This document shows positions 1-8,030 of a DNA stretch of 53,274 nucleotides, in pieces. The stretch lies in contig DUZJ01000015.1 of the NCBI GenBank assembly GCA_013349615.1, forward strand, positions 1 to 53,274, read 5' to 3'. The stretch comes from Planctomycetota bacterium (GTDB taxonomy: Bacteria > Planctomycetota > Phycisphaerae > Sedimentisphaerales > Anaerobacaceae). Both the position numbers and the translations under genes were made by a program. The notes below the pieces were generated by a model. The model searched no databases. It was not told the origin of the DNA and saw nothing but the letters and a program-made list of their open reading frames with translations. Numbering within the stretch: position 1 is the stretch's first letter; every line of letters begins with the position of its first letter.

Positions 1-291
1 GCGGGGCAATAAGGTAAAGGCAATCACTACAATGCCGATACTCCCAACCAATTGCCAGTTGCTCACTGCCAGCCCCACACTGCCGGCGCCCTGGCCGGCC
101 ATCCCCACAAACTGCTCGGTTGAGATATTGGCGGCCACAATCGAAAAACCAATTAACCACCACTTTAAGCCGCGACTCGCCAGGAAGTAATCTTCGCTGG
201 TCTTTTCCTTGCGGCTTTTGGCCATACTGAAACCAACGACAGCCCCGATAAATGCTACGAACACGCCGATGTCAAAAAAGTTCAAATCCAT
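1..291 (-). CDS. Sodium:solute symporter (SSS/SLC5 family), N-terminal part only
   Basis: The complement of 291-1 reads 97 codons from an ATG without a stop and runs off the left edge of the window, so only the N-terminus is present. It begins MDLNFFDIGVFVAFIGAVVG, a first membrane segment, and continues with SEDYFLASRGLKWWLIG and then AANISTEQFVGMAGQGAG. That is the typical start of SSS transporters: the YFLAGR-like loop, then the Na+-site helix with the SxEQ/GxxG pattern. Such proteins import sugars, amino acids or other solutes with Na+ across the inner membrane. The substrate cannot be read from this fragment. It is divergent from the NAD synthetase gene, with about 190 bases between the two starts. 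Confidence 0.85.
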   Translation of the reverse strand, partial: MDLNFFDIGVFVAFIGAVVGFSMAKSRKEKTSEDYFLASRGLKWWLIGFSIVAANISTEQFVGMAGQGAGSVGLAVSNWQLVGSIGIVVIAFTLLPR

Positions 292-481
292 ATAACATAC
301 CCGTCATCAACTATTCTGCCGTCATTAAAATCGGCCAGTTATTATAGCCGCTTCTCTGCCGACTACAACAGCAATCAACGCATCTTTTCAGCATACGCAC
401 CGAAGTCGCAAACCTTTGAATATAAATAGCACAAGTAGATTTTCTGTTGTAACGAGCAGATATTTTGTTAACCTAACTAAC

Positions 482-2128
482 ATGCGGATAGCGTTAGGAC
501 AATTTAACGCCATCGTAGGCGATTTAGCCGGCAATGCCGAGAAGATGCGCAATATCTACGCCGACGCGCTTCGGTCCGATGTCGATTTGTTGGTCTTTCC
601 GGAACTTGCTGTCTGCGGTTATCCGCCGGAAGACCTGCTCCACAAAAAGCATTTTTTGCAGGAGAATCGTTCGACAGTCGACAAACTTGCCGCCGACTGC
701 CCGGACAAAACAATAATAGTCGGCTTTGCCGAAAGCCACCAGGGCGATACTTACAATTCTGCCGCTGTGCTGCAAGCCGGCCGGATAAACAAAATATATC
801 GAAAGGGGCAGCTTATTGATTACGGTGTATTCGATGAGCGGAGGTATTTCCAGCCCGGCACCGGGCCAGTGGTAATCAATGTGGCCGACCTGAACATCGC
901 GGTCACAATTTGCGCCGATATCTGGGACATCGAATGGCTGGCCAATCTCCTCGGCTCTCCCACACAAGTACAAGTGATTGTAAATATCTCAGCCTCGCCC
1001 TTCCATTTGGGCAAGATTGAGAAGAGACAAGAAATAGTCAGCCGGTGCGCAAAGAAATTTGATTGCGCCGTTGCATATTGTAATCTTGTTGGCGGCCAGG
1101 ATGAATTGGTTTTTGACGGGTCAAGCTGCTTGGCCGATTCGACCGGTAAGCTCGTTGCCGCCGGCAGGGCGTTTGATGAGGATTTAATAATTGCCGATGT
1201 TACTCCTGCAAGTGATGGAACTGTGCAGGTCAAGCCCGTGCAGCCTCCCGCCCCGCAGCCAACCGACCTTCTCGATGAAGTCTACCAGGCGCTTGTGCTC
1301 GGAACAAGGGATTACGCCTGGAAAAACGGCTTCAGGAAAGTCTTGCTTGGTCTCAGCGGCGGCATAGATACTTCGGTCACCGCTGTCATTGCCGTTGCCG
1401 CTTTAGGGGAAGAAAACGTCGTTGGTATCACAATGCCCTCGAAATTCAACAGCCCGGAGACGATAAGCGATGCAGAAAAAATGGCAAAGAACCTGGGTAT
1501 CGAATTCCTGACCATTCCGATTGAGCCGATACTCAAGCAGTTCGACCAGGCGTTAAAGGAAGCGCCCGGCTGGGACAGCGGAGGTATTGCTTATGAGAAC
1601 CTGCAGGCCAGAATCCGCGGCGGCATCCTGATGTCACTGAGCAATCAATTCGGCTCACTGGTATTAACAACCGGCAACAAAAGTGAAACTGCGGTCGGCT
1701 ATACCACACTTTACGGCGACACTGCCGGCGGCTTTGCCGTTATAAAAGATGTGCCCAAAACGATGGTCTACAAACTGGCAGAGCACGTAAATAAAACAGC
1801 CGGGCGGCAGATTATACCTGACGATGTGATAAACCGTCCGCCTTCTGCTGAACTAAGGCCCGGACAGAAAGATAGCGACAGCCTCCCCGATTATGATTTG
1901 CTTGATAAAATCCTCAAAGGCTACGTTGAAGAGGACAAATCCGTACAGCAGCTTGTTGAATCGGGTCTGCCGAAAGATGTTGTCCTGCGTGTTATTCGTA
2001 TGGTCGATAGAAATGAATACAAGAGAAGACAATCTCCGCCGGGCGTAAAAATTACGCTAAAGGCCTTTGGAAAAGACCGCCGTCTGCCCATCACAAATCG
2101 CTACAGCCCTTGCAGCGATACGGTGTAA
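482..2128 (+). CDS. nadE: Glutamine-dependent NAD(+) synthetase
   Basis: Catalyses the last step of NAD synthesis, amidating deamido-NAD with ammonia drawn from glutamine, in the cytoplasm. The N-terminal half is a nitrilase-type glutaminase with the expected triad: Glu41 in FPELAVCGYP, Lys108 in IYRKGQL and Cys144 in TICADIWD. The C-terminal half is the ATP-pyrophosphatase synthetase with the P-loop-like SGGIDTS at residues 292-298 (the usual motif has Ser in place of Thr) and a GNKSE segment downstream. At 548 residues it has the normal length of the two-domain enzyme. The frame stays open upstream to a TTG at 416, but homology begins at MRIALGQFNAIVGD, so the ATG at 482 is preferred. No obvious operon partner. 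Confidence 0.95.
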   Translation: MRIALGQFNAIVGDLAGNAEKMRNIYADALRSDVDLLVFPELAVCGYPPEDLLHKKHFLQENRSTVDKLAADCPDKTIIVGFAESHQGDTYNSAAVLQAGRINKIYRKGQLIDYGVFDERRYFQPGTGPVVINVADLNIAVTICADIWDIEWLANLLGSPTQVQVIVNISASPFHLGKIEKRQEIVSRCAKKFDCAVAYCNLVGGQDELVFDGSSCLADSTGKLVAAGRAFDEDLIIADVTPASDGTVQVKPVQPPAPQPTDLLDEVYQALVLGTRDYAWKNGFRKVLLGLSGGIDTSVTAVIAVAALGEENVVGITMPSKFNSPETISDAEKMAKNLGIEFLTIPIEPILKQFDQALKEAPGWDSGGIAYENLQARIRGGILMSLSNQFGSLVLTTGNKSETAVGYTTLYGDTAGGFAVIKDVPKTMVYKLAEHVNKTAGRQIIPDDVINRPPSAELRPGQKDSDSLPDYDLLDKILKGYVEEDKSVQQLVESGLPKDVVLRVIRMVDRNEYKRRQSPPGVKITLKAFGKDRRLPITNRYSPCSDTV

Positions 2129-2145
2129 CCCCGCGGCACCAGCTA

Positions 2146-2190
2146 CCCTGATTTCCTGATACCCTGATAAACTGATGTTCTGATACCCTG
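2146..2190. repeat. Degenerate CTGAT-rich direct repeat
   Basis: Between the convergent ends of nadE and the nitroreductase fusion the sequence repeats CTGAT five times with variable spacers, including CCCTGATTTCCTGATACCCT and a second CTGATACCCTG near its end. It is low-complexity intergenic DNA; no stable hairpin with a T-run is evident. Confidence 0.6.
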
Positions 2191-2204
2191 TTCTCCCGCA
2201 GCCG

Positions 2205-3404
2205 CTATCTTCCTGCGAGGGCATCTGCAATAGCTCTGCCGAATTGGATTGCAGACATTGGGCCGTTGCCGGTTATTATGAGCCCGTGCCGTTCGACGGG
2301 AGTGCCTGTATAGAGAGCGCCGGCTCTTTGGAGTCTCTCCCGCTCGGATGGAAAACTGGTAACTCGGACGCCGTTGAGCAAGCCGGCATTGGCCAGAATC
2401 GCGGGTGCGATACAAATCGCCCCAAGCACTTTTCTCCTGGCCACCGCCTCGCGGGCGATAGTCCACGCAGCCCGGCTGTGGAAATACTCCATCGCACCGG
2501 CGCCGCCTACAAAGATTATCGCATCGTATTCATCAACGGCAATCTCGCTGACGAGTATCGTTGCCTCGGCCCTCCGGCCAAGCATACCCTTTACAGGTCC
2601 CTTCTTGCTGCTTGCTACGACCGTATTCACTCCCGCCTCGGTCAGCACGCGCATTGTTTCAAAAAGCTCCTCATCGCGAAAATTCTCCCTGGCGATAATC
2701 AATACCGCTCTTTGCGCCTTAGGGCGCTCTGTCGTACCGGTTTTTTCTTCTGTTGTTGGCGCAGCCGGGTAGCCAACGGAAATTATCAGAAGCGGCTCGA
2801 CATTTCTCGACAGTTTGCAAACTCTGCTGACTCCCCTTGCTTCGAAACCGCCGATTAACACAGACCCCAGACCTAAGCACACTGCCTGCAGTTGAATATT
2901 CTGAGCGATGTGCCCGGCTTCCAATAACATATATTTGTTTGCTTCACCGCGGAATTTGGCCGCAAGCTTCCTCTCAGAGCCTGCGATAAGAATATTACAC
3001 GCTGCGTGAGTCGCTGCCAATCTGCCTCGCACATCCAGGTTTGAGGTTTGTTCTAAGCTGTGTTCGGCGGCGTTGTAAACAAACAGCCCATCTTGTGTTG
3101 CAAAATACAGGGTTATCGGATAAATTGCCCCCGCTGATGGTGCCGTTCGGAGACCTCTTACCGGCTCTGTTATGCCCTGGCCGGCCCACGCCAGTTGCCC
3201 AATCTGTGAAAGTTTGAGCTGTTGGCCGGTGAACTGACGCACACTGCGACGCTTCGACAATGCTTCCTCGAAACTCATCGGACCTGTTGACTTAGGCTCA
3301 GAAAGCTGAATTACTTTTACGGGTGAAACACGAGGCCTGCGCTGGCCGAGGCAAAGGACTGGCACACCTGCTAAAATTAGTGCAAAAATCACAAAGCGTT
3401 TCAT
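2205..3404 (-). CDS. Secreted SagB-type nitroreductase fused to a DJ-1/PfpI domain
   Basis: A 399-residue two-domain protein. Residues 1-20 form a signal peptide (MKRFVIFALILAGVPVLCLG). Residues about 40-215 are a SagB-like FMN nitroreductase: SKRRSVRQF at the start of the fold, TAPSAGAIYP, and the late GLGSVLIGGF helix followed by LLIISVGYP. Residues about 232-399 are a DJ-1/PfpI glutamine-amidotransferase-like domain, with Glu in FRDEELFET and the probable nucleophile Cys331 in GAICIAPAILANAG. A GGAGG-type ribosome site lies 8 bases before the ATG. The combination of a redox flavoprotein and a thiol hydrolase/deglycase fold in one exported chain is unusual. Substrate unknown. The domain calls are firm; the function is open. 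Confidence 0.85.
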   Translation of the reverse strand: MKRFVIFALILAGVPVLCLGQRRPRVSPVKVIQLSEPKSTGPMSFEEALSKRRSVRQFTGQQLKLSQIGQLAWAGQGITEPVRGLRTAPSAGAIYPITLYFATQDGLFVYNAAEHSLEQTSNLDVRGRLAATHAACNILIAGSERKLAAKFRGEANKYMLLEAGHIAQNIQLQAVCLGLGSVLIGGFEARGVSRVCKLSRNVEPLLIISVGYPAAPTTEEKTGTTERPKAQRAVLIIARENFRDEELFETMRVLTEAGVNTVVASSKKGPVKGMLGRRAEATILVSEIAVDEYDAIIFVGGAGAMEYFHSRAAWTIAREAVARRKVLGAICIAPAILANAGLLNGVRVTSFPSERERLQRAGALYTGTPVERHGLIITGNGPMSAIQFGRAIADALAGR

Positions 3405-3546
3405 TTGTTGGTCCTCCAGATAAATTTTTCAAGTAGTGAGCGACAATTACTGCATATTATACATTCGGAATAAACAACAGGAAACCTTTCTGAAAAATTC
3501 AAAACCAATACCAAATTTGTTTTACCTGCCGGCGTCAATTACCGCC

Positions 3547-3894
3547 TCAGTCCTCGTTTCTTTCGATGACTGTTACCACACTTTTTTGGGCGTGCTTATA
3601 AATCAAATGGATGTTCCGCAAATATATGAGGGTATTGAGCGAAAAACCAAGCATAAGAACCGGATTTTTTATGTGGACAGAATAGCTTAGTAGAATCAGA
3701 CTTCCCGCCAGTGACATAAACCAAAAAGCCGTCGGCACATGAGACCTTTTTTTATATTCACTAACTATCCACTGAAGGATAAACCGCCCGCCGAATACCA
3801 CCTGACCAACGAAGGCCGCCGTTGCCCAGACAGGGTCTTCCACTATCTGTTCCGTTATCGCACTTTTGAAAAATTCAATTATTGAATCGAACAT
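3547..3894 (-). CDS. LAB_N (lipid-A-disaccharide synthase N-terminal) family membrane protein
   Basis: A small integral membrane protein of 115 residues if started at the second ATG, which has a GGAG site 7 bases upstream (an ATG at 3915 is also open). It matches the stand-alone LAB_N domain: VGQVVFGGRFILQWIVSE, then PTAFWFMSLAGSLILLSYSV and a final helix ending YLRNIHLIY, giving three to four membrane segments. The domain occurs at the N-terminus of some LpxB enzymes and as separate proteins near glycosyltransferases; its biochemical role is not established. It is transcribed divergently from the VanZ-like gene. Confidence 0.8.
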   Translation of the reverse strand: MFDSIIEFFKSAITEQIVEDPVWATAAFVGQVVFGGRFILQWIVSEYKKRSHVPTAFWFMSLAGSLILLSYSVHIKNPVLMLGFSLNTLIYLRNIHLIYKHAQKSVVTVIERNED

Positions 3895-4043
3895 AATTTT
3901 TCTCCAGTTTTTCATCCATTTGGAAAACTACCTGTTACATCATAAACAAATCTCTGGTAAAATCAAAGCGCCGCCTCTAAACAATTAAGATTTATTGTTT
4001 GGGCGACCTTTTATAAAACTCCTGGTTACCGTAGGCGCTCTCA

Positions 4044-4769
4044 ATGGCTTTATCGCAACGACAAAAGCTGATTATAATACCATTGCTGATTTATTGGCCT
4101 CTCATCTTCGTACTTGCGCATGTGCCCATTCCGCAATTGGTTCGCAAAGCCGGGGTGTCCGATAAAATTATTCACTTCATTGCCTACCTAACTTTGGTTT
4201 TTCTGCTGTGGTTTGCAATCAGTCCTGACAGGAAGGTGAGCTGGCGCAGAGCCGCCGTTTGGTGGGTACTCCTGGTGACGGTTTGGTATGGCGTCGTTGA
4301 CGAAGTGCTTCAGAGCTTTGTGGCCGGGCGTAGCTGTGATGTTAGGGATTTTTTCGCCGACCTCGCAGGTGTAACCACAGGCTTAATTCTGTTTGCATTT
4401 TTCTCATTTTGGCCCGCATTCCTTGTGGTAACGGGCATTACCATCTTCGCTCTATCAAATTTGACTCGAGTGAATCTGGCTGACCTGCTGCCGGTAACCA
4501 ACATGGCGTTTCATCTATTTGCCTATCCGTTTTTTGCTATGCTTTGGATTCAAAATATGCACCTTTTCCTGCCGTTAAAAGCGTCAAAACCCAAATGGCT
4601 AATAGCGGCATCAGCCCTACCGATAGGTCTCCTGGTCGCAGTAGAATTATATTCTGTAATTTCCGGCAAAGATTTCAGATTGCAAGATGTAATCATCGCC
4701 GCCGTAGGAATCGCAGCCGTTGTTATTACGATTTACCTCATCGGCTTATTTCGCTGCCGCCGAACTTGA
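4044..4769 (+). CDS. VanZ-like family membrane protein
   Basis: A 241-residue multi-pass protein. Residues 1-125 show the VanZ core: an N-terminal helix, the loop VSDKIIHFIAYLTLVFLLWF, and the signature VVDEVLQSFVAGRSCDVRDFFADLAGVTTG. The C-terminal half adds about four more predicted membrane helices (ending VGIAAVVITIYLIGLFRCRR), longer than a minimal VanZ. VanZ-like proteins are linked with glycopeptide tolerance in enterococci, but most members have no known function and none should be assumed here. Start ATG at 4044 has only a weak ribosome site. Confidence 0.8.
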   Translation: MALSQRQKLIIIPLLIYWPLIFVLAHVPIPQLVRKAGVSDKIIHFIAYLTLVFLLWFAISPDRKVSWRRAAVWWVLLVTVWYGVVDEVLQSFVAGRSCDVRDFFADLAGVTTGLILFAFFSFWPAFLVVTGITIFALSNLTRVNLADLLPVTNMAFHLFAYPFFAMLWIQNMHLFLPLKASKPKWLIAASALPIGLLVAVELYSVISGKDFRLQDVIIAAVGIAAVVITIYLIGLFRCRRT

Positions 4770-4812
4770 TGTTCCGTCGGCGCATAACGGGAAAGTTATT
4801 ACCCCGTGGCGA

Positions 4813-6033
4813 TTAAGGTTTTGCGAATGGTTTATACAGTGGGTCGCCTATCAAAACCAGTTGCCACGAATTAAACGGCTTTGTGCGGTAGTATGCCTCA
4901 ACAAGACAGCGGCCGCTGAATAGTGCCAGGAAAAATGCCTTTGGCTCCGGAAATGAATGAAGATATGGCTCAGCCACCGCCCCTAATGTTGCAGTTATCC
5001 CGTCCCTGAGCATGGCCGGACACCACTGACTGCTCTCCGGGTCGCGAAGCTCCACTGCTTCCAGGCTCGAAATATGATACCCTATCGCGCCGTCGACAAA
5101 ATCGAAGGCATCGATATATTTTTTCAAGCTATACCAGCCGCAATAGATGGCCGTTCGGGGACAGGCGCCGGCTGTGAAAAGTTTTCCCGTCCGTTCCTCT
5201 CTGACAACCATTTTCGTTCGCAACCGTGTAAACGCCGCCAGCTCCCGCAAAGATTGGTCAAAATGACCGGGTGAATAGGGCTTGTTGTCATCTGCGATAC
5301 CGCGCGAATCGATGTAAGCAATACCTGTCAATGTCCTTTTCTCTGCTGCTATTGCCTTATCGACAAGACTTTTGATTGTTCCTTCACCGGGGCCATCAAG
5401 CCGGCAAACCATAAGCGTGCTAAAACTCAAATCCAGCACATTGCCCTTTAATATATTCGGCTGCCACCGGTATAGCTCATATTTACCGAATAACACCATT
5501 GATAATTCACTATCTACCGAAGCTCCCGTCTCTTTGCCGATGATACTATCAATTTCCGATTGCAACTGCACAAGTTTAAGATTAACCTTTTCTTGTTGCT
5601 TGGACGAGCTGTGCTTCTTTAACTGTTGAATCTTGCTTTTCTCCCGCTCAGCTAATTCTTTCAGTCGTTGTAGTTTGTCTTCCCGGCCTATCAGCGGCCC
5701 TCGCCCTCCAACCTTTACGGGCACACCATACGTTGTTAGCAGGCATCTGATTTTCCCGGCGAATTCAAGAGTTGACAATTTCTCACGAACCGGCGAAGCC
5801 AGATGTTTGTCATAGTCCAATCTGGTGATTGTATAACTAAGCCCGGCCCCTAACGGTAGGGTCAGAATGTTATCTGCCGGCACACCTCGTTTCCTGCAGT
5901 AGTATTGAGCAATCCGTACAGATGCCGCGACGTCGCTGTTGGCTATCACCAGGACCTCATTCGGTTCCAGCGCAAACCCCACCCCACACCACACCAAAAT
6001 CAGTAAGATAACTACCCCTGTTTTAACCATCAT
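4813..6033 (-). CDS. TIGR03790 family protein, secreted
   Basis: About 406 residues when started at the ATG at 6033, which puts a clean signal peptide at the N-terminus (MMVKTGVVILLILVWCGVGFA); a TTG 30 bases further upstream is also open. The mature protein begins LEPNEVLVIANSDVAASVRIAQYY and contains LTTYGVPVKV, the hallmark opening of TIGR03790 proteins, which are found mainly in planctomycetes, verrucomicrobia and relatives and have no known activity. A lysine-rich, probably coiled stretch of about residues 135-165 is inserted after the GREDKLQRLKEL segment. It ends close to the convergent VanZ-like gene. The family assignment is from memory of the sequence pattern. Confidence 0.75.
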   Translation of the reverse strand: MMVKTGVVILLILVWCGVGFALEPNEVLVIANSDVAASVRIAQYYCRKRGVPADNILTLPLGAGLSYTITRLDYDKHLASPVREKLSTLEFAGKIRCLLTTYGVPVKVGGRGPLIGREDKLQRLKELAEREKSKIQQLKKHSSSKQQEKVNLKLVQLQSEIDSIIGKETGASVDSELSMVLFGKYELYRWQPNILKGNVLDLSFSTLMVCRLDGPGEGTIKSLVDKAIAAEKRTLTGIAYIDSRGIADDNKPYSPGHFDQSLRELAAFTRLRTKMVVREERTGKLFTAGACPRTAIYCGWYSLKKYIDAFDFVDGAIGYHISSLEAVELRDPESSQWCPAMLRDGITATLGAVAEPYLHSFPEPKAFFLALFSGRCLVEAYYRTKPFNSWQLVLIGDPLYKPFAKP

Positions 6034-6067
6034 TTCAGGTACGACTTCTAATTTCTCAAACAATTAG

Positions 6068-6160
6068 CTCCGCACCTACTTTGGGAGTTAATGATTGAAT
6101 ATTAATTCTTCGAGTGCTTTATCAGTAATTCGATGTTTGGTTCTCAAAGTAGGTGCGGAG
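6068..6160. repeat. Inverted repeat, 16-bp arms, 61-base spacer
   Basis: CTCCGCACCTACTTTG at 6068-6083 is matched perfectly by its reverse complement CAAAGTAGGTGCGGAG at 6145-6160. The spacer is A+T-rich (TTAATGATTGAATATTAATT). It fills the gap between the TIGR03790 gene and the kamA-like gene, both on the minus strand. It could be an RNA hairpin, a small non-autonomous element or a REP-like unit. The CCGCACC core also occurs in the arms of the hairpin near 26212. Confidence 0.7.
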
Positions 6161-6169
6161 TCCATAGGA

Positions 6170-7303
6170 CTATTCCGGCCCGTATGCCCTGTAAGGCAGA
6201 CCGACAGGATAATCTTGGACCACTTCATCATAGTCGTCTAACCAGCATGCTTTCGGATTACTCTTTAAAGCCAGGAAACGCCCGCTATCGGCATCATTAG
6301 CTGCCCGATGGTACTTAAAATAGACATAATCTTTTGTCTTGCCGACGATTTCTATTTTGCCGCTCGAATACGACAATACGAACCGGGCCCGCTTCGCCAG
6401 TCCGGAAACCCGTGATTTAGCTTGCTCTACAATCTCATATCCTTCTTCGATAGGCATCGTGTAAGCCTTGTTCCCAAGTGCCGGACGACACTGAAAAATA
6501 TAATATGGAACCGCACCAATAAAGGATAGTCTCGACAGCAGCTCCGCCAGTACCTTGGGGTCATCATTGAGTCCTCTGATAAGTGGTGTCTGATTGGCTA
6601 CCGCCGCGCCGGCTTTTTGTAACAGATAAATTGATTCAATGGACAAATCCGTCAATTCCCTCGGGTGAACAAAGTGGGTCATCACATATATCTTCTTCCG
6701 CTCGGTGCTGTACTTTTCTAACATCTCCAGCAAAGCCGGGTCTCCGACAATCCGATATGGATTGAACGCCGGTATCTTTGTACCAATTCGAATTATCTGG
6801 ACATGTTCGATTTCCCTCAATTGCCGGATAATATTCTCAAGTTTCGAGGTCGTCAGTACAAGCGGGTCTCCGCCGGTTAGCAGCACTTGGTTTATTTCGT
6901 GATGTTCCTTTATATATTGCAGCGCTGCCGGCAGGTCTTGAAGAAAATCCCTGTCTGGTTCCATGAAAACACGCTTACGGAAGCAATATCGGCATACACC
7001 GCCGCAAATATTGCTCACTAAAAGAAGTGCTGTGGAATTATACTTGTGCTCGAGGCCCGGCAGAATCGTATATTCTCCTTCATCAGAGGGGTCAAATCGG
7101 CCCCACTCCTCAAGCTCCCGAACGTCAGGGATTATCACCTTTCGTATTGGGTCCTCAGGGTCGTCCCAGTCAATGAGCGACAAATAATAATCGGTGCAGT
7201 GAAAAGCAAACTTATCGGTGACCTTCTGCAGCTCGGCTACCTCCTGCTCGCTTAATTGCTCTAACTGCTCTATCCTTGTTATGTTTTTGCTCTTAACAGC
7301 CAT
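6170..7303 (-). CDS. KamA family radical SAM protein (lysine 2,3-aminomutase-like)
   Basis: A 377-residue radical SAM/PLP enzyme. The [4Fe-4S] motif CxxxCxxC is Cys100, Cys104 and Cys107 in NICGGVCRYCFRKR, followed by LLTGGDPLVLTT, the usual SAM-contact GGD. The segment LSYSSGKIEIVG near the C-terminus places a Lys like the PLP-binding Lys of lysine 2,3-aminomutase and EpmB. Known members isomerise L-alpha-lysine to beta-lysine, or modify a lysine on elongation factor P; which applies here cannot be decided, and no EF-P gene is in the window. A perfect 36-base palindrome lies just upstream of its ribosome site. Confidence 0.85.
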   Translation of the reverse strand: MAVKSKNITRIEQLEQLSEQEVAELQKVTDKFAFHCTDYYLSLIDWDDPEDPIRKVIIPDVRELEEWGRFDPSDEGEYTILPGLEHKYNSTALLLVSNICGGVCRYCFRKRVFMEPDRDFLQDLPAALQYIKEHHEINQVLLTGGDPLVLTTSKLENIIRQLREIEHVQIIRIGTKIPAFNPYRIVGDPALLEMLEKYSTERKKIYVMTHFVHPRELTDLSIESIYLLQKAGAAVANQTPLIRGLNDDPKVLAELLSRLSFIGAVPYYIFQCRPALGNKAYTMPIEEGYEIVEQAKSRVSGLAKRARFVLSYSSGKIEIVGKTKDYVYFKYHRAANDADSGRFLALKSNPKACWLDDYDEVVQDYPVGLPYRAYGPE

Positions 7304-7315
7304 TCTCGTTCCTAC

Positions 7316-7351
7316 TCGTGTAGGGGCGGTTCGCGAACCGCCCCTACACGA
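7316..7351. repeat. Perfect 36-bp palindrome (REP-like hairpin)
   Basis: The half-site CGTGTAGGGGCGGTTCG is followed directly by its exact reverse complement, with one further T:A pair outside. It sits between the stop of the sugar transferase and the start of the kamA-like gene, both on the minus strand. In RNA it would form a very stable hairpin without a loop; no T-run follows, so it is not a classical terminator. G+C-rich palindromes of this look are commonly dispersed REP-type elements. Confidence 0.85.
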
Positions 7352-7371
7352 CTCATTATTTGTTAGCTTGC

Positions 7372-8025
7372 TTATTGTCTCTCGTCTCCTCGCGTCTCCT
7401 CGGTTTGCGAATACCTTTTCTCATAAATATTCTTCCGTCTAAAAACCTGTGCAGTAGTCCTTAGGATTATTTTTAAATCCAACCAAAGGCTCGCCGTTTC
7501 CACATACTTAACATCGAGTTCAAGTTTGTCTTCACGTGTTAGCCCCCCTCGCCCGGAAATTTGCGCCAATCCTGTTAGCCCCGGCTTAACAGCCAGCCGC
7601 TTTTTTTGTCGTTCGTTCCATTCCGCCATCTGAGAAACATACAGCGGCCTCGGCCCAACCATATTCATATCTGCCTTTAATACATTGAACAGTTGTGGTA
7701 ACTCGTCGAGCGAATATTCCCGGAGAAACTTTCCTATCCGTGTCAGTCTTGGGTCATCACCTGATTTTGGACTCGGACCAAAAGGTTCTACATCGACTTT
7801 CATAGTGCGGAATTTATAAAAAATAAACGGTTCCCCATTTTTGCCGGCCCTTTCCTGCTTGAAAATAGCGGGCCCCTTACTGCTGATTCTTATCGCAAGA
7901 ATAATAACCGCAAAAACCGGCAAAAAAAGTGCTGTTGCAGGCAAACATATCAATAAATCAAGAATTCGCTTTACTATTCTCAGGATGGCGCTCTCCATAC
8001 TGACACCCGCTTTTGAATTTCTCAA
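7372..8025 (-). CDS. Initiating sugar transferase (polyprenyl-phosphate glycose-1-phosphate transferase)
   Basis: Transfers a sugar-1-phosphate from a nucleotide sugar to undecaprenyl phosphate, the first membrane step of repeat-unit assembly. The 217-residue chain has one N-terminal membrane helix (LICLPATALFLPVFAVIILAI) followed by the conserved bacterial sugar transferase core: GPAIFKQERAGKNGEPFIFYKFRTM, then LTRIGKFLREYSLDELPQLFNVLKADMNMVGPRPL, and LAVKPGLTGLAQISGRG. It is the short WcaJ/PglC-like form rather than the long five-helix form. A TTG start at 8025 and an ATG at 7998 are both possible. It is the last gene of the minus-strand polysaccharide locus, 5 bases after a GT2 gene. Confidence 0.92.
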   Translation of the reverse strand: MRNSKAGVSMESAILRIVKRILDLLICLPATALFLPVFAVIILAIRISSKGPAIFKQERAGKNGEPFIFYKFRTMKVDVEPFGPSPKSGDDPRLTRIGKFLREYSLDELPQLFNVLKADMNMVGPRPLYVSQMAEWNERQKKRLAVKPGLTGLAQISGRGGLTREDKLELDVKYVETASLWLDLKIILRTTAQVFRRKNIYEKRYSQTEETRGDERQ

Positions 8026-8030
8026 GTGAG

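Noticed and set aside
416-481. N-terminal extension of NAD synthetase from a TTG
   Set aside because: The 22 extra residues have no similarity to the family, and the enzyme's first strand begins at the ATG at 482.
2244-2858. Open frame of about 200 codons on the plus strand
   Set aside because: It lies entirely inside the nitroreductase/DJ-1 gene on the other strand, has no family features and an unlikely residue mix.
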